Source: Streptococcus gallolyticus (GTDB taxonomy: Bacteria; Bacillota; Bacilli; Lactobacillales; Streptococcaceae). Taken from it: a DNA stretch of 64,000 nucleotides. The stretch spans positions 62,001 through 126,000 of the forward strand of contig JAIMFC010000003.1 in assembly GCA_019794795.1 (NCBI GenBank). Direction: 5' to 3'. Below the pieces are notes generated by a model. That model saw only the letters and a list, made by a program, of their open reading frames with translations, did not search any database and was not told the origin of the DNA. The stretch's first letter is position 1. The number at the start of each line of letters is the position of its first letter. Made by a program: the position numbers and the translations under genes. Below are positions 25,611-36,706 of the stretch, one piece after another.

Positions 25611-26864
25611 TTATTCAGAATATTTTTGTTCAATAGCGTCTTTAATCAATTTGCTTGCTTCTTTGCTTGCTTCGGCAGCTGATTTTTTACCAGATGCTAC
25701 GTCGAAGAACATAGTTCCAGCAGGTCCCCAAACTTCAGCCATTTCTGGAATGTTTGGCATTGGTTGTGCGTCAGCAAATTGTGAGATAACGGCTGTAGTC
25801 AATTCGTTACCTTGTTCTGAAGCGTAAGTACGAGCAGATGTGTTTGCAGGAATTTCTTGAGTTGCGTCGTAGAATGATTTTTGGTTTTCTTCGTTTGTTA
25901 CGTAGTCAAGGAATTTTTGTGCAACTTCCATGTTTTTGCTGTAGTTAGAAACAACCCAAGCTTTACCACCACCAAAAGCTTCGTATTTACCATTATTTGG
26001 AAGTGTTGGAATAGTAGCAACGCCGTAGTTTACACCAGCTTCTTTAAGAGATGCAGCTGACCAAGGACCGTCGATGATAGCAGCAGTTTTACCAGTTGTA
26101 AATTGTTCAGTAATGAAGTCACCAGCTTTAGTTGTGTCTTGCATACCTTGTGGCCACATACCGTACCAAGTTTTAGCGTAGTCAAGACCTTTGATAGCAC
26201 CTTCATTACCAAGACCGAGGTCTTTTGCATCGGTACCGTTTTCACCAAATACATAACCACCGTTACCAGCTAATAAACCGTAAGCAAAGTAGAAGTTAGT
26301 CCAGTTTGCAAGGAAGGCAACTGATTTACCTTCTTCACCAGCAAAAGCGTATTTACCGTCTTTTTGAAGAGCTTCCAATTCAGCAAATGTTTTCGGAGCT
26401 TCTTTGATCAAGTCTTTGTTATAGTAAAGAACAAGTGTTTCAATTACGGCTGGAGCACCGTAAACTTTACCTTTTAGAGTTACCAAACTTGTAGCTGTAT
26501 CATCATATTGATCTTTATTGCCAAGTTTTACTTCAGCAATTTGACCTTCTGAACCAAGTCCACCTACACGATCGTATGGAGCGAGCATGACATCAGCGGC
26601 AGCACCTGTTGGGCCATCTGTTGGCAATTTATCCAAAGTATCTGTCATTGCTTCTTCTTTTACTTTGATTTTTACGCCGTTTTCTTTTTCAAATTTTTCT
26701 TTGATACTGTCAATGTATTTTGTGTAGCCAGTATCAACAGAGATCGTCAACGTTTTTGAGTCTGAACCACTCTCTTTAGATGATGAAGAAGAGTTACCGC
26801 ACGCAGCAAGTGTAGCAACAGAAGCAAGGGACAAAGTACCTACAGCTAATTTTTTCCAATTCAT
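25611..26864 (-). CDS. malX: Maltose/maltodextrin-binding lipoprotein
   Basis: 417 residues. Signal peptide with lipobox LAAC (mature Cys at 22), Ser/Lys-rich linker, then a solute-binding fold (TLTISVDTGYTKYIDSIKEK, DVMLAPYDRVGGLG, AFGGGKAWVVSNYSKN). Extracellular receptor for the MalCD transporter. TAGGAGG precedes the ATG. Transcribed divergently from malQ with its own operator and cre-like site. Confidence 0.95.
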   Translation of the reverse strand: MNWKKLAVGTLSLASVATLAACGNSSSSSKESGSDSKTLTISVDTGYTKYIDSIKEKFEKENGVKIKVKEEAMTDTLDKLPTDGPTGAAADVMLAPYDRVGGLGSEGQIAEVKLGNKDQYDDTATSLVTLKGKVYGAPAVIETLVLYYNKDLIKEAPKTFAELEALQKDGKYAFAGEEGKSVAFLANWTNFYFAYGLLAGNGGYVFGENGTDAKDLGLGNEGAIKGLDYAKTWYGMWPQGMQDTTKAGDFITEQFTTGKTAAIIDGPWSAASLKEAGVNYGVATIPTLPNNGKYEAFGGGKAWVVSNYSKNMEVAQKFLDYVTNEENQKSFYDATQEIPANTSARTYASEQGNELTTAVISQFADAQPMPNIPEMAEVWGPAGTMFFDVASGKKSAAEASKEASKLIKDAIEQKYSE

Positions 26865-26904
26865 GATTGGACCTCCTAAAAATATTGTTGAATAGTTTGC
26901 TTTT

Positions 26905-26960
26905 ACGCAAACGTTTTCTTAACTTGGTTTTAGTATATCATATTCAGAAAACGCTTGCAA
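26905..26960 (-). promoter_or_regulatory. malX promoter with MalR-type and CcpA-type sites
   Basis: Minus-strand extended -10 TGATATACT (TATACT is the complement of 26932-26937). Upstream, TTGCAAGCGTTTTCT (26946-26960) matches the cre pattern WTGNNARCGNWWWCA except for the last base. Downstream of the -10, ACGCAAACGTTTTCT (26905-26919) resembles the malQ operator core CAAACGTTT. This predicts MalR repression and carbon catabolite control. Confidence 0.6.
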
Positions 26961-27064
26961 GTGTTTTTGTCGAAAAAGTTGCAAAAAAATTTTTTTGTTG
27001 AGGTGTATTTAGTAGTAGAAAAAGAGTCGTTATAGTCAAAAATTAAGAAAAAAACATTTTTCTC

Positions 27065-27114
27065 TTGATTTGTTAGCGCTAACACTGTATAATCAAATCA
27101 AAGCAAACGTTTGC
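27065..27114 (+). promoter_or_regulatory. malQP promoter with embedded cre and MalR-type operator
   Basis: TTGATT (27065-27070), 17 bp, TATAAT (27088-27093). The spacer is filled by the perfect palindrome TGTTAGCGCTAACA (27071-27084), which with the preceding T fits the cre consensus at every position. After the -10 lies the perfect palindrome GCAAACGTTTGC (27103-27114), a LacI-family operator attributable to MalR. Confidence 0.75.
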
Positions 27115-27153
27115 GCGTTTCAAGAAACATAACTCTTTACGAGGTAATAGAAT

Positions 27154-28665
27154 ATGAAAGAACGTCAAAGTGGTGTGCTCATGCACATTTCATCTCTACC
27201 AGGTCGGTATGGCATTGGCTCTATGGGGAAAGCTGCCTATGACTTTGTGGATTTCCTAGTCAGAACCAAACAACGTTACTGGCAAATACTGCCACTAGGT
27301 CCAACTAGTTATGGAGACTCTCCTTATCAATCATTTTCAGCTTTTGCTGGAAATACCAACTTTATTGATTTAGACTTTTTAGTAGAACAAGGTCTTCTGA
27401 CAAGAGAAGATTTGGAAGGAAAATTTTGGGGAGATAATCCGACTCAAGTGGATTATGCACAACTTTTCCAAGTTCGTCGCCCAATTTTAGAAGCAGCAGT
27501 AGCTCGTTTCAAAGAAAAGGGTGCTTCAGCAGAGTATGTTGCCTTCTTAGAAGAACAAAAAGAATGGTTGGATACATTTGCTGAGTATATGGCGATCAAA
27601 GAGTACTTCGACTTGAAAGCCTGGACTGAATGGGAAGATGATACTATTCGCTTGCGTCAGCCAGAAGCTTTGGCAGAGTACCGAGTTCGTTTGGCGGACA
27701 AGATTGATTTCCACCGGATTACCCAATACTTCTTCTTCAGCCAATGGCGCGCTCTTAAGACCTATGCAAATGAGCACGGGATTGAGTTTGTTGGAGATAT
27801 GCCAATCTACATCGCGGCGGATTCATCTGATATGTGGGCAAATCCACAATTCTTCAAGACAGATGAGGAAGGTCGTCCGAGCGTAGTAGCTGGTTGTCCA
27901 CCAGATGGATTTTCAGCAATTGGTCAGCTTTGGGGCAATCCAATCTATGATTGGGACGCTATGAAAGCAGATGGTTTCACGTGGTGGCTTGCTCGCTTGC
28001 GTGAAAGCTTCAAGATTTATGATATGGTGCGGATTGACCACTTTATCGGCTTTGCTTCTTTCTGGGAAATTCCTGCTGGAGAAGAAACAGCTGTCAATGG
28101 TTACCGTGTAGAAGCACCAGGTTTTGAACTTTTTGAAACCATTAAGGCTGAACTCGGCGATCTCAATATTATCGCAGAAGATTTGGGGTCTGTGACAGAT
28201 AAGGTCATCGAATTGCGTGAAACAACTGGTTTCCCAGGGATGAAGGTACTTCAATTTGCCTTTGATCCTTACGGTGACAGTATTGAATTGCCGCATAATC
28301 ACCGCAATAATGTAGTTGCTTATACAGGAACTCATGATAACCATACCTTAAAAGGCTGGTATGAGGCTGAAATGGGGCAAGAAGGACGTGATTTCCTTGA
28401 CAAATACAGTAATCGTCGTCCAAATGAAACTGTTCGTCAAGCCATGTTCCGCATGCTCTTCTCATCTGTTGCCTTTATGGCAGTAGTGACCATGCAGGAC
28501 TTGTTGGATTTGGATGCTTCCACTCGTATGAATCTTCCAAATACACTTGGAGGAAACTGGGTATGGCGCATGACTGCTGAACAGTTGACACCAGAAATTG
28601 AAGCAGAATTATTAGACTACACGGAAACTTATCGTCGTGTAAATAAAAAGACAGGCTTCCACTAA
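27154..28665 (+). CDS. malQ: 4-alpha-glucanotransferase (amylomaltase, GH77)
   Basis: 503 residues (malM in pneumococcal naming). GH77 marks: SLPGRYGIGSMGKAAYDFVD, nucleophile D in MVRIDHFIGF, acid/base E in IIAEDLG, and TGTHDNHT. It disproportionates maltodextrins, releasing glucose and making longer chains for MalP. First gene of the malQ-malP operon; the next gene follows within 25 bp. Confidence 0.96.
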   Translation: MKERQSGVLMHISSLPGRYGIGSMGKAAYDFVDFLVRTKQRYWQILPLGPTSYGDSPYQSFSAFAGNTNFIDLDFLVEQGLLTREDLEGKFWGDNPTQVDYAQLFQVRRPILEAAVARFKEKGASAEYVAFLEEQKEWLDTFAEYMAIKEYFDLKAWTEWEDDTIRLRQPEALAEYRVRLADKIDFHRITQYFFFSQWRALKTYANEHGIEFVGDMPIYIAADSSDMWANPQFFKTDEEGRPSVVAGCPPDGFSAIGQLWGNPIYDWDAMKADGFTWWLARLRESFKIYDMVRIDHFIGFASFWEIPAGEETAVNGYRVEAPGFELFETIKAELGDLNIIAEDLGSVTDKVIELRETTGFPGMKVLQFAFDPYGDSIELPHNHRNNVVAYTGTHDNHTLKGWYEAEMGQEGRDFLDKYSNRRPNETVRQAMFRMLFSSVAFMAVVTMQDLLDLDASTRMNLPNTLGGNWVWRMTAEQLTPEIEAELLDYTETYRRVNKKTGFH

Positions 28666-28689
28666 GGGAAATAAAAAATGGAGAAAACA

Positions 28690-30951
28690 ATGACACTTAA
28701 TTTACAAGGATTTATTTCGGAAAAATACAACAAAACGATTCAAGAATGTGATAACCAAGAGCTCTATTATGCCCTCTTGGAATTGAGTAAGACTGCTAGT
28801 GCAGCAAAACCGACAAATGATGGAAAGAAAAAAGTTTATTACATTTCAGCAGAATTTTTGATTGGTAAACTGTTGTCAAATAACTTGATTAACCTTGGTC
28901 TCTACGATGAAATCAAGGCTCAGTTGACAGAAGCTGGTAAGGATTTGATTGAAATCGAAAGCATGGAATTGGAACCCTCACTTGGTAATGGTGGTTTGGG
29001 CCGCTTGGCAGCCTGCTTCCTTGACTCTATTGCAACTCTTGGTTTGAATGGTGATGGCGTTGGTCTCAATTATCACTTCGGCCTCTTCAAGCAAGTTTTC
29101 CAAGATAACCAACAGTTTACAGAGCCAAATGAGTGGATTACAGAGCAAAGTTGGTTGACGAAGTCAGCAGTTTCTTACCAAGTGCCATTTGCACACTTTA
29201 ATTTGACATCAACTCTCTATGATATTGATGTACCAGGTTACAAAACAGCAACAAAAAACCGTCTTCGTCTCTTCGACTTGGATTCAGTAGATAGCAGCAT
29301 TATTGGTCAAGGAATTGACTTTGATAAGACAGATATCCTTAAAAACTTGACCCTCTTCCTCTATCCAGACGATTCAGATCGTCAAGGGGAATTGCTCCGT
29401 ATTTTCCAACAATACTTCATGGTATCTAATGCCGCTCAGCTGTTGATTGATGAGGCTATCGAAAAAGGCAGCAACCTTCATGACTTGGCTGACTATGCCG
29501 TTGTCCAAATCAACGACACTCACCCATCAATGGTCATTCCAGAACTCATCCGTCTTTTGACAGAACGTGGTATTGAATTTGACGAAGCGGTAAACATTGT
29601 GAAATCAATGACGGCTTATACAAACCACACAATCTTGGCAGAAGCTTTGGAAAAATGGCCTTTGGACTTCTTGCAAGAAGTTGTGCCACACTTGGTACCA
29701 ATCATTGAAGAATTAGACCGTCGTGTGAAAGCTCAAGTATCAGATGCTTCTACTTATATCATCGATGAGTCAGGTCGTGTCCATATGGCGCACATGGATA
29801 TCCACTATGGCTACTCTGTAAACGGTGTGGCTGCTCTTCACACAGACATCCTCAAGTCTTCAGAATTGAAACCATTCTACGACCTTTACCCAGAAAAATT
29901 CAACAACAAAACAAACGGTATCACCTTCCGCCGTTGGCTCATGCACTGTAACCCAAGCTTGTCTCACTACTTGGACAGCTTGCTTGGTACAGGCTATCAC
30001 CATGACGCAGCAGAATTGGAAAACTTCTTGAATTACAAAGAAGATGAAGCAGTTAAAGAAAAATTAGAATTCATCAAAACCCACAACAAACGTAAATTGC
30101 AACGTTTCTTGAAACAACATCAAGGTGTGGACATCAATCCAAATTCAATCTTTGACATCCAAATCAAGCGTCTCCATGAGTACAAACGTCAACAAATGAA
30201 TGCCCTCTACGTGATTCACAAGTATTTGGATATCAAGGCTGGCAACATCCCTGCTCGTCCATTGACAGTCTTCTTCGGCGGTAAAGCAGCACCTGCCTAC
30301 ACCATTGCACAAGATATCATCCACTTGATTCTTTGCTTGTCAGAATTGATTGCCAACGATCCACAAGTAGCGCCACACTTACAAGTCGTTATGGTTGAAA
30401 ACTACAACGTTACTGCAGCAAGCTTCTTGATTCCAGCAGCAGATATTTCAGAACAAATTTCTCTTGCTTCAAAAGAAGCTTCAGGTACTGGTAACATGAA
30501 ATTTATGCTCAACGGTGCTTTGACATTGGGAACTGAGGACGGAGCCAACGTGGAAATCCATGAATTGGTTGGAGATGAAAACATCTACGTCTTCGGCCAA
30601 GATAGCCAAACGGTTATCGACTTGTATGACAAGCAAGGCTATGTTTCACGTGACTTCTACGAAAAAGAAGCCATTAAGCCATTAGTAGATTTTATCGTGA
30701 GCCAGGAAGTCTTAGCCCTTGGAAATGCAGAGCGTTTGGAACGCCTTCATAATGAGTTGATTGTCAAAGACTGGTTCATGACCTTGCTTGACTTAGAAGA
30801 TTACATCGCTGTCAAAGAGCAAATGCTTGCAGACTATGAAGACCGCGATAGCTGGATGGAAAAAGTAATCGTCAACATTGCCAAAGCAGGATTCTTCTCA
30901 TCTGACCGTACAATTGCTCAGTACAACGAAGACATCTGGAAACTTTCATAA
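28690..30951 (+). CDS. malP: Glycogen/maltodextrin phosphorylase
   Basis: ATG at 28690 is chosen because GGAG (28680-28683) lies before it; an ATG at 28678 overlaps that site. 753 residues. GT35 features: [46 protein letters not shown], and the pyridoxal-phosphate lysine in [14 protein letters not shown]. It phosphorolyses alpha-1,4 glucans to glucose-1-phosphate in the cytosol. Confidence 0.96.
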   Translation: MTLNLQGFISEKYNKTIQECDNQELYYALLELSKTASAAKPTNDGKKKVYYISAEFLIGKLLSNNLINLGLYDEIKAQLTEAGKDLIEIESMELEPSLGNGGLGRLAACFLDSIATLGLNGDGVGLNYHFGLFKQVFQDNQQFTEPNEWITEQSWLTKSAVSYQVPFAHFNLTSTLYDIDVPGYKTATKNRLRLFDLDSVDSSIIGQGIDFDKTDILKNLTLFLYPDDSDRQGELLRIFQQYFMVSNAAQLLIDEAIEKGSNLHDLADYAVVQINDTHPSMVIPELIRLLTERGIEFDEAVNIVKSMTAYTNHTILAEALEKWPLDFLQEVVPHLVPIIEELDRRVKAQVSDASTYIIDESGRVHMAHMDIHYGYSVNGVAALHTDILKSSELKPFYDLYPEKFNNKTNGITFRRWLMHCNPSLSHYLDSLLGTGYHHDAAELENFLNYKEDEAVKEKLEFIKTHNKRKLQRFLKQHQGVDINPNSIFDIQIKRLHEYKRQQMNALYVIHKYLDIKAGNIPARPLTVFFGGKAAPAYTIAQDIIHLILCLSELIANDPQVAPHLQVVMVENYNVTAASFLIPAADISEQISLASKEASGTGNMKFMLNGALTLGTEDGANVEIHELVGDENIYVFGQDSQTVIDLYDKQGYVSRDFYEKEAIKPLVDFIVSQEVLALGNAERLERLHNELIVKDWFMTLLDLEDYIAVKEQMLADYEDRDSWMEKVIVNIAKAGFFSSDRTIAQYNEDIWKLS

Positions 30952-30959
30952 CAAAATTA

Positions 30960-30983
30960 AAAAGCTGGGAAACCAGCTTTTTT
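30960..30983 (+). terminator. Terminator of the malQP operon
   Basis: AAAGCTGG, loop GAAA, CCAGCTTT, then TTTT. Promoter TTGACA (30987-30992), 17 bp, TACAAT (31010-31015) for the next gene begins directly after. Confidence 0.88.
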
Positions 30984-31041
30984 AGTATTGACAATTTTTA
31001 GAGAAATGCTTACAATATTTTGTAAAAAGGAGGTGTCTTTT

Positions 31042-31566
31042 ATGGAAAAGAAATGGACACATTTGATTGTTTTTGCAGTTTTATCAGGGATTTCAAGTGT
31101 ATATCGACTTTGGTCGACCTTTACGGCACATTTTGATGAAGCAGCCGTTCGCAAGGTGTACGAACAGGCAGGAATTCCCAATGCAGATGATATGATTAAC
31201 ATGGCTCGTTCGTCAGTTGAGCTTCAAACTAGTTTGGTCATGAAGGTATTTGTTGTACTTCTTTTGCTAGCCATGGTAGCAGTTGTCGTATTTTTGGTGC
31301 AAAAGAAAGGAGAATTGGCTTCCTATACTTATATTGGTTACCTTTTTGGGACCTTGGTACTAGCGACTTATAGTTTTGTAGCTGGTCGTGGTGTTCTTCA
31401 ACAAATTTCTGAAGAATCTATCCGTCAAATCAGCCAAGCAACTCTCATGGGGACGTTTGCCGTGCAGGTTGTTCTCTTCGCAGTTTATTTTGGTTTGACG
31501 ATTTTCTTCCATCTGCGTAAACCAAAAGTGCTTCCTGATATGGGACAAAATGCTACAGATATTTAA
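31042..31566 (+). CDS. Small integral membrane protein of unknown function
   Basis: ATG at 31042 with AAAGGAGGTG before it; an earlier in-frame GTG-type start lacks a site. 174 residues with four hydrophobic segments (about 7-25, 67-88, 98-118, 136-160). The first extracytoplasmic loop (about 26-60) is charged. I do not recognise a family. It has its own near-consensus promoter and is monocistronic. Confidence 0.7.
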   Translation: MEKKWTHLIVFAVLSGISSVYRLWSTFTAHFDEAAVRKVYEQAGIPNADDMINMARSSVELQTSLVMKVFVVLLLLAMVAVVVFLVQKKGELASYTYIGYLFGTLVLATYSFVAGRGVLQQISEESIRQISQATLMGTFAVQVVLFAVYFGLTIFFHLRKPKVLPDMGQNATDI

Positions 31567-31609
31567 TACATATTTTTCGCTCTGCCGACAGGCAGTGCTT
31601 TTTGTATGA

Positions 31610-31665
31610 AAAGAGAGTGGGACAAAAATCGTGATTTCGTAGAAATCGATTTTGTCGTCCCACCT
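31610..31665. repeat. Intergenic palindromic repeat element
   Basis: A long imperfect palindrome: GTGGGAC near 31618 pairs with GTCCCAC near 31655; inside are AAAATCG/CGATTTT and GATTTC/GAAATC. A degraded relative lies at about 38040-38085 (GTGACCAAAATCGTGATTTC). It probably acts as terminator for the gene upstream. It belongs to the short dispersed palindromes common in mitis-group streptococci; I cannot give it a named family. Between it and argS (31666-31811) there is no gene, only a second hairpin at about 31779-31798. Confidence 0.5.
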
Positions 31666-31811
31666 CCGCACAGTTGACTAGATTGGTCGAAATTACTTGT
31701 GTAGCAAGGGGTGAGAATATTCAGTCAACCACTGCGTCAAACTGTTAAAGCTATAAAAATTAGAGAACCTGAGACTTTTGTCCCAGGCTCATGAATATCC
31801 TCTCAAAAATA

Positions 31812-33500
31812 TTACATTTTTTCAGGAGCAGCAACACCGAGGAGGCGAAGTGCTTCTTTGAGGACGATACCAGTTGCGTAAGCAAGTGCTAGACGGCTAT
31901 CGCGTTCTGGATTTTCGTCCAAGATACGTGTGTGGGCATAGTATTTATTGAAGGCTTGAGCCAAATTGATTGCGAATTTAGCGATGATGGATGGGTCGTA
32001 CTTGTCAGCAGCACGTTCAATGCTAGCAGAGAAGTTTTGCAAGAGTTTGATGATTTCCCAGCTTTCTGCATCGTTGAGTGAGTAGGTAGCTTTTTCGTCA
32101 GCAGAGAAGTTTGCCTTGCGAAGGATAGATTGGATACGTGCATATGCGTATTGGACGTAAGGTCCTGTTTCGCCTTCAAAGGAAACCATTGCTTCAAGGT
32201 CAAAGTCATATCCATTGTCGCGGTCAGTCTTCAAGTCGTAGAATTTCACGGCACCAACACCTACTTGGTGAGCTACTTCTGCCTTGTTTTCAAGGTCAGG
32301 ATTTTTGGCTTCAATTTGAGTCAAAGCACGTGAAACAGCTTCGTCAAGGGTTGGTTCCAAACGAATGATATTGCCTTTACGTGTAGACAATTTTTTCTTG
32401 TTCTTAGTAACCAAGCCAAATGAAACGTGAACCATGTCGTCAGACCAGTCAAATCCCATTTCTTTCAAAACAGCTTTCAGTTGTTTGAAGTGGTGAGATT
32501 GTTCTTGACCAACCACGTAGATATTTTTCACAAAGTCAAAAGTTTTCTTACGGTACATGGCTGTTGCGATGTCACGTGTGATGTAGAGCGTAGCGCCATC
32601 CGATTTTTTGATGAGGGCAGGTGGCAAGTCGTATTTTTCAAGGTCAACGATCATGGCACCTTTAGACTCTTTAAGGAGTCCTTTTTCTTCCATAATCTGG
32701 ATACCTTCATCCATTTTATCGTTGTAGAAGGCTTCTCCGTGGTAGTGGTCGAAGAATACGCCTAATTTATCATAGATACGGTCGAATTCAACCAAACTTT
32801 CATCACGGAACCATTTCCAAAGATCCCAAGCCTCTTGGTCACCATCTTCCAATTTCTTGAACCATTGGCGAGCTTGTTCGTCAAGATCAGGCTTCTCATC
32901 CGCTTCTGCATTGATACGAACGTAGAGTTTCAAGAGTTCGTCAATTGGGTTTGCTTCAACGGCAGCCTTGTCTCCCCAAAGTTTGTAGGCAACAATCAAC
33001 ATACCAAACTGTTTACCCCAGTCTCCGAGGTGGTTGATACGGTAGCTGTGGTAGCCAAGTTTTGTATAGAGGTTAGCAAGGGCGTCTGCGATAACGGTTG
33101 AACGCAAGTGACCAACTGAAAATGGTTTGGCAATGTTTGGACTAGACATGTCGAAAGTAACATTTTTGCCAGTTCCTACAGTTTGCTGACCATAGTCTGC
33201 TTTTTCTGAAATGACAGCCTGCAAGACTTCAGTTGAGATAGCGGCTTTGTCCAAGAAGAAGTTGAGGTATGGGCCCATAGCAAGCACTTTTTCGAAGCCT
33301 TCAGTGTCAACTTTTTCAGCAATTTCAGCTGCAATAGCTTGGGGTGCCTTGCGCTCAACTTTGGCAAGAGAAAATGCTGGGAAGGCGATGTCGCCCATGT
33401 CAGATGATTTTGGTTTTTCGAGTAAGGCAAAGATTTGTTCAACATCCAAGCTAGGGATGACTGCAGCCAAACGCTCTGCCACTAATTGTTTGTGGTTCAT
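31812..33500 (-). CDS. argS: Arginyl-tRNA synthetase
   Basis: 562 residues, normal length. Class I features: N-terminal additional domain, HIGH-like [28 protein letters not shown], and KLSTRKGN in place of KMSKS as usual in ArgRS. The anticodon-binding helical domain forms the C-terminus ([17 protein letters not shown]). Divergent from argR across 114 bp, a conserved arrangement in streptococci. TTGGAGG precedes the ATG. Confidence 0.97.
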   Translation of the reverse strand: MNHKQLVAERLAAVIPSLDVEQIFALLEKPKSSDMGDIAFPAFSLAKVERKAPQAIAAEIAEKVDTEGFEKVLAMGPYLNFFLDKAAISTEVLQAVISEKADYGQQTVGTGKNVTFDMSSPNIAKPFSVGHLRSTVIADALANLYTKLGYHSYRINHLGDWGKQFGMLIVAYKLWGDKAAVEANPIDELLKLYVRINAEADEKPDLDEQARQWFKKLEDGDQEAWDLWKWFRDESLVEFDRIYDKLGVFFDHYHGEAFYNDKMDEGIQIMEEKGLLKESKGAMIVDLEKYDLPPALIKKSDGATLYITRDIATAMYRKKTFDFVKNIYVVGQEQSHHFKQLKAVLKEMGFDWSDDMVHVSFGLVTKNKKKLSTRKGNIIRLEPTLDEAVSRALTQIEAKNPDLENKAEVAHQVGVGAVKFYDLKTDRDNGYDFDLEAMVSFEGETGPYVQYAYARIQSILRKANFSADEKATYSLNDAESWEIIKLLQNFSASIERAADKYDPSIIAKFAINLAQAFNKYYAHTRILDENPERDSRLALAYATGIVLKEALRLLGVAAPEKM

Positions 33501-33573
33501 AATGATTCCTCCAATATTCTTGATTCTATTTTAACATAATTTTCAGTTGGTATTAGGTAAAAAACGGTAAATT

Positions 33574-33600
33574 TGTTATAATATGCATATAATTATACAT
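33574..33600 (+). promoter_or_regulatory. argR promoter with ARG-box-like sequence
   Basis: Extended -10 TGTTATAAT (33574-33582) overlaps the AT-rich imperfect palindrome ATGCATATAATTATACAT (33583-33600), similar to ArgR boxes, so autorepression is plausible. Confidence 0.5.
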
Positions 33601-33614
33601 TTTAGAGGTAAATG

Positions 33615-34058
33615 ATGAATAAATCAGAACGTCATGAGCTCATCAAACAGATGATTCGTGAAGAAAAAATTAGCCGTCAGGTGGATATTCAAGAAAATTT
33701 AGAGAAGGCTGGAGTGTCTGTGACGCAGACGACCCTATCCCGCGATTTGCGTGAAATTGGCTTGGTCAAGATTTATGAAAATGGTCGCTCTTACTATTCT
33801 CTTGCGGTCAAGGAAGAACAGGAAAAATTCAGTAAGCTCTTGGCCCAATATGCCTATAAGGTAGAGCGTGCCAGCTTTGTTTTGGTGCTTCATTCAGACC
33901 TCGGAGAAGCTGCACTCATGGCTAACATTATTGATGCGGAAAAACCGTCAAGTATTTTAGGCACCATTGCAGGTGCGGATACGCTTTTGGTCATCTGTCG
34001 TGACGAAGAAGCAGCCAAGCAGGTTGAAGATGAGATTAACCAATTTCTAGCGGAGTAG
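33615..34058 (+). CDS. argR: ArgR-family arginine repressor
   Basis: 147 residues from the ATG at 33615 (AGAGG 6 bases upstream; ATG at 33612 is too close). N-terminal winged HTH ([33 protein letters not shown]) and C-terminal oligomerisation and arginine-binding domain ([20 protein letters not shown], with the conserved GT.AG.DT). It precedes mutS by 4 bp. Confidence 0.93.
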   Translation: MNKSERHELIKQMIREEKISRQVDIQENLEKAGVSVTQTTLSRDLREIGLVKIYENGRSYYSLAVKEEQEKFSKLLAQYAYKVERASFVLVLHSDLGEAALMANIIDAEKPSSILGTIAGADTLLVICRDEEAAKQVEDEINQFLAE

Positions 34059-34062
34059 GCAC

Positions 34063-36588
34063 ATGGCAGCAGAAAAAATTTCCCCAGGAATGCAGCAGTA
34101 TCTGGATATTAAAGCTAATCATCCAGATGCTTTTTTGCTTTTCCGAATGGGTGACTTTTACGAGTTGTTTTATGATGATGCAGTGGAAGCAGCCCAGATT
34201 CTCGAACTAACCCTAACAAGTCGTAATAAAAATGCAGAAAATCCAATTCCTATGGCAGGTGTGCCCTACCATGCTGCCCAGCAGTATATTGATACCTTAG
34301 TCGAACTTGGACATAAGGTGGCTATTGCTGAACAAATGGAGGATCCGAAGACAGCGGTTGGTGTTGTCAAGCGTGAAGTGGTGCAGATTGTTACACCAGG
34401 GACTGTGGTGGACTCACTGAAGCCAGATGCCGAAAGTAATTTCTTGGTGGCCATTGACAAGCAGGGAGCTAACTATGCCTTATCTTACATGGATGTGGCG
34501 ACAGGGCAGTTTTATGTGACTAGCCTGACGGATTTTGCTAGTGTTTGTAGTGAAATTCGCAATCTTCGTGCCCGTGAAGTGGTAGTGGGCTATGCACTTT
34601 CAGAAAGTGAAGAAGCTGTGCTTTCTCGCCAGATGAACCTCCTTTTATCCCTAGAGTTGGAAGCTTTAGACGATGTTCAACTCTTGGATAAATCCTTGAT
34701 TGCCTTGGAAAAAGCTGTCGCTGGAAAGCTGCTTAGCTATGTACATCGGACACAGTTGCGGGACTTGGTACACTTACAGAAGGTAGCCCGCTATGAAATC
34801 AAAGATTTCCTGCAAATGGACTATGCTACCAAATCCAGCTTAGACCTATTGGAGAATGCCCGTACAGGGAAAAAACACGGCAGTCTCTATTGGTTCTTGG
34901 ACGAAACAAAAACCGCCATGGGCTTGCGCCTTTTACGGGCTTGGATTGACAGACCTTTGATTGATCAGGAGAAAATTTTAGCGCGTCAAGCTGTGGTTCA
35001 AGTTTTTTTGGATCACTTCTTTGAGCGGAGTGATTTGACGGACAGTCTCAAGGGAGTTTACGATATTGAGCGCTTGGCTAGTCGAGTTTCTTTTGGTAAG
35101 ACGACACCCAAAGACCTCTTGCAGTTGGCTCAAACTCTGGGAAATGTCCCTGCTATCCGTGGAATTTTAGAGCAGATTGATGATGAGGCTTTGACAGGTT
35201 TGGTAGCAGGTTTGGATCACATTCCTGAGCTGCATGCCCTGATCAGCTCTGCCATTGACCCAGAAGCTCCTATGGTTATCACAGAAGGGAACATCATTCG
35301 CACTGGTTTTGACGAGACCTTGGACCAGTATCGTCTGGTGCTGCGTGAGGGGACGGGCTGGATTGCCGAGATTGAAGCTAAGGAGCGAGCAGCTTCAGGT
35401 ATTCATAATCTGAAAATTGACTACAATAAAAAAGATGGTTATTATTTCCACGTGACAAATTCAAATCTGTCTAGTGTGCCCGAGCATTTCTTCCGTAAAG
35501 CGACTTTGAAAAATTCAGAGCGCTATGGGACGGAAGAATTGGCAAAGGTCGAAGGGCAAATGTTGGAGGCGCGTGAGAAATCAGCCAGCCTAGAGTACGA
35601 TATTTTCATGCGGATTCGTCAAGAAGTCGAGAAGTATATCGGTCGCTTGCAAGCCTTGGCACAAACCATTGCGACAGTTGACGTACTGCAAGCCTTTGCC
35701 GTTGTAGCAGAGCGTCAGCACTTGATTCGCCCGATTTTTACAGCGGAGCGAGAAATCCTTATTCGTGAGGGAAGGCATGCGGTGGTGGAAAAGGTTATGG
35801 GAGCTCAATCCTATATTCCAAACTCCATTATACTGGACCAGAATACCCACATACAGCTAATCACGGGTCCAAATATGTCTGGTAAGTCTACCTACATGCG
35901 CCAGTTAGCAGTCATTGTGGTGTTGGCGCAGATTGGTGCCTATGCGCCTGCTCAGGAAGTGATCCTGCCAATCTTTGATGCTATTTTTACCCGTATCGGG
36001 GCGGCGGATGATTTGGTCAGTGGTCAGTCAACCTTCATGGTGGAAATGATGGAAGCCAATAAGGCTATTCGTCTAGCGACAGAGCACTCACTCATCCTCT
36101 TTGATGAACTCGGTCGCGGAACGGCTACCTATGATGGGATGGCGCTTGCCCAGTCTATTATTGAGTATATTCATGATAAGATTGGTGCCAAGACCCTTTT
36201 TGCGACTCACTACCATGAGCTGACAGCGCTGAGTGATAGTCTGTCTCAACTAGAAAATGTTCACGTCTCAACCTTGGAGCAGGACGGGCAGGTGACCTTC
36301 CTTCATAAGATTGCTCCTGGTCCGGCTGATAAATCTTATGGGATTCATGTTGCCAAGATTGCCGGTATGCCAGAAGACCTCTTGCGTCGTGCAGATACTA
36401 TTCTTGCAACCTTGGAAAATCAAGCTGAGCATGTACCCGCTCAGAAAGAGCCGATCTCAGCTCAACAACTGGATTTATTTGCTAGTCCAGACCACCCTAT
36501 TTTGGACAAACTACGCCAGCTAGATGTCTTTAACATGACCCCGCTGGAAGCCATGAATGCCTTGGCAGAATTGAAGAAAGAAGTGTAA
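34063..36588 (+). CDS. mutS: DNA mismatch repair ATPase MutS (HexA)
   Basis: 841 residues. Mismatch-binding domain with FYELF (in [14 protein letters not shown]); connector, lever and clamp domains; ABC-type ATPase with Walker [15 protein letters not shown], signature around [12 protein letters not shown], Walker [13 protein letters not shown] and FATHYHEL. Recognises mismatches; partner of MutL, whose gene lies 3 kb downstream beyond accessory genes and an IS. Confidence 0.97.
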   Translation: MAAEKISPGMQQYLDIKANHPDAFLLFRMGDFYELFYDDAVEAAQILELTLTSRNKNAENPIPMAGVPYHAAQQYIDTLVELGHKVAIAEQMEDPKTAVGVVKREVVQIVTPGTVVDSLKPDAESNFLVAIDKQGANYALSYMDVATGQFYVTSLTDFASVCSEIRNLRAREVVVGYALSESEEAVLSRQMNLLLSLELEALDDVQLLDKSLIALEKAVAGKLLSYVHRTQLRDLVHLQKVARYEIKDFLQMDYATKSSLDLLENARTGKKHGSLYWFLDETKTAMGLRLLRAWIDRPLIDQEKILARQAVVQVFLDHFFERSDLTDSLKGVYDIERLASRVSFGKTTPKDLLQLAQTLGNVPAIRGILEQIDDEALTGLVAGLDHIPELHALISSAIDPEAPMVITEGNIIRTGFDETLDQYRLVLREGTGWIAEIEAKERAASGIHNLKIDYNKKDGYYFHVTNSNLSSVPEHFFRKATLKNSERYGTEELAKVEGQMLEAREKSASLEYDIFMRIRQEVEKYIGRLQALAQTIATVDVLQAFAVVAERQHLIRPIFTAEREILIREGRHAVVEKVMGAQSYIPNSIILDQNTHIQLITGPNMSGKSTYMRQLAVIVVLAQIGAYAPAQEVILPIFDAIFTRIGAADDLVSGQSTFMVEMMEANKAIRLATEHSLILFDELGRGTATYDGMALAQSIIEYIHDKIGAKTLFATHYHELTALSDSLSQLENVHVSTLEQDGQVTFLHKIAPGPADKSYGIHVAKIAGMPEDLLRRADTILATLENQAEHVPAQKEPISAQQLDLFASPDHPILDKLRQLDVFNMTPLEAMNALAELKKEV

Positions 36589-36591
36589 ACC

Positions 36592-36615
36592 AACCCCGCT
36601 TAGGCGGGGTTTTTG
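36592..36615 (+). terminator. Terminator of argR-mutS
   Basis: AACCCCGC (36592-36599) pairs with GCGGGGTT (36604-36611), then TTT. Confidence 0.88.
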
Positions 36616-36706
36616 CCATTTAGAGAGCCAAATAAACCACATAGCGAAAATCTCTTGCAATCGTTTTGTGAAAAGTGTTTAATAGTGTCAGAAAGGAGAT
36701 GAGAAG

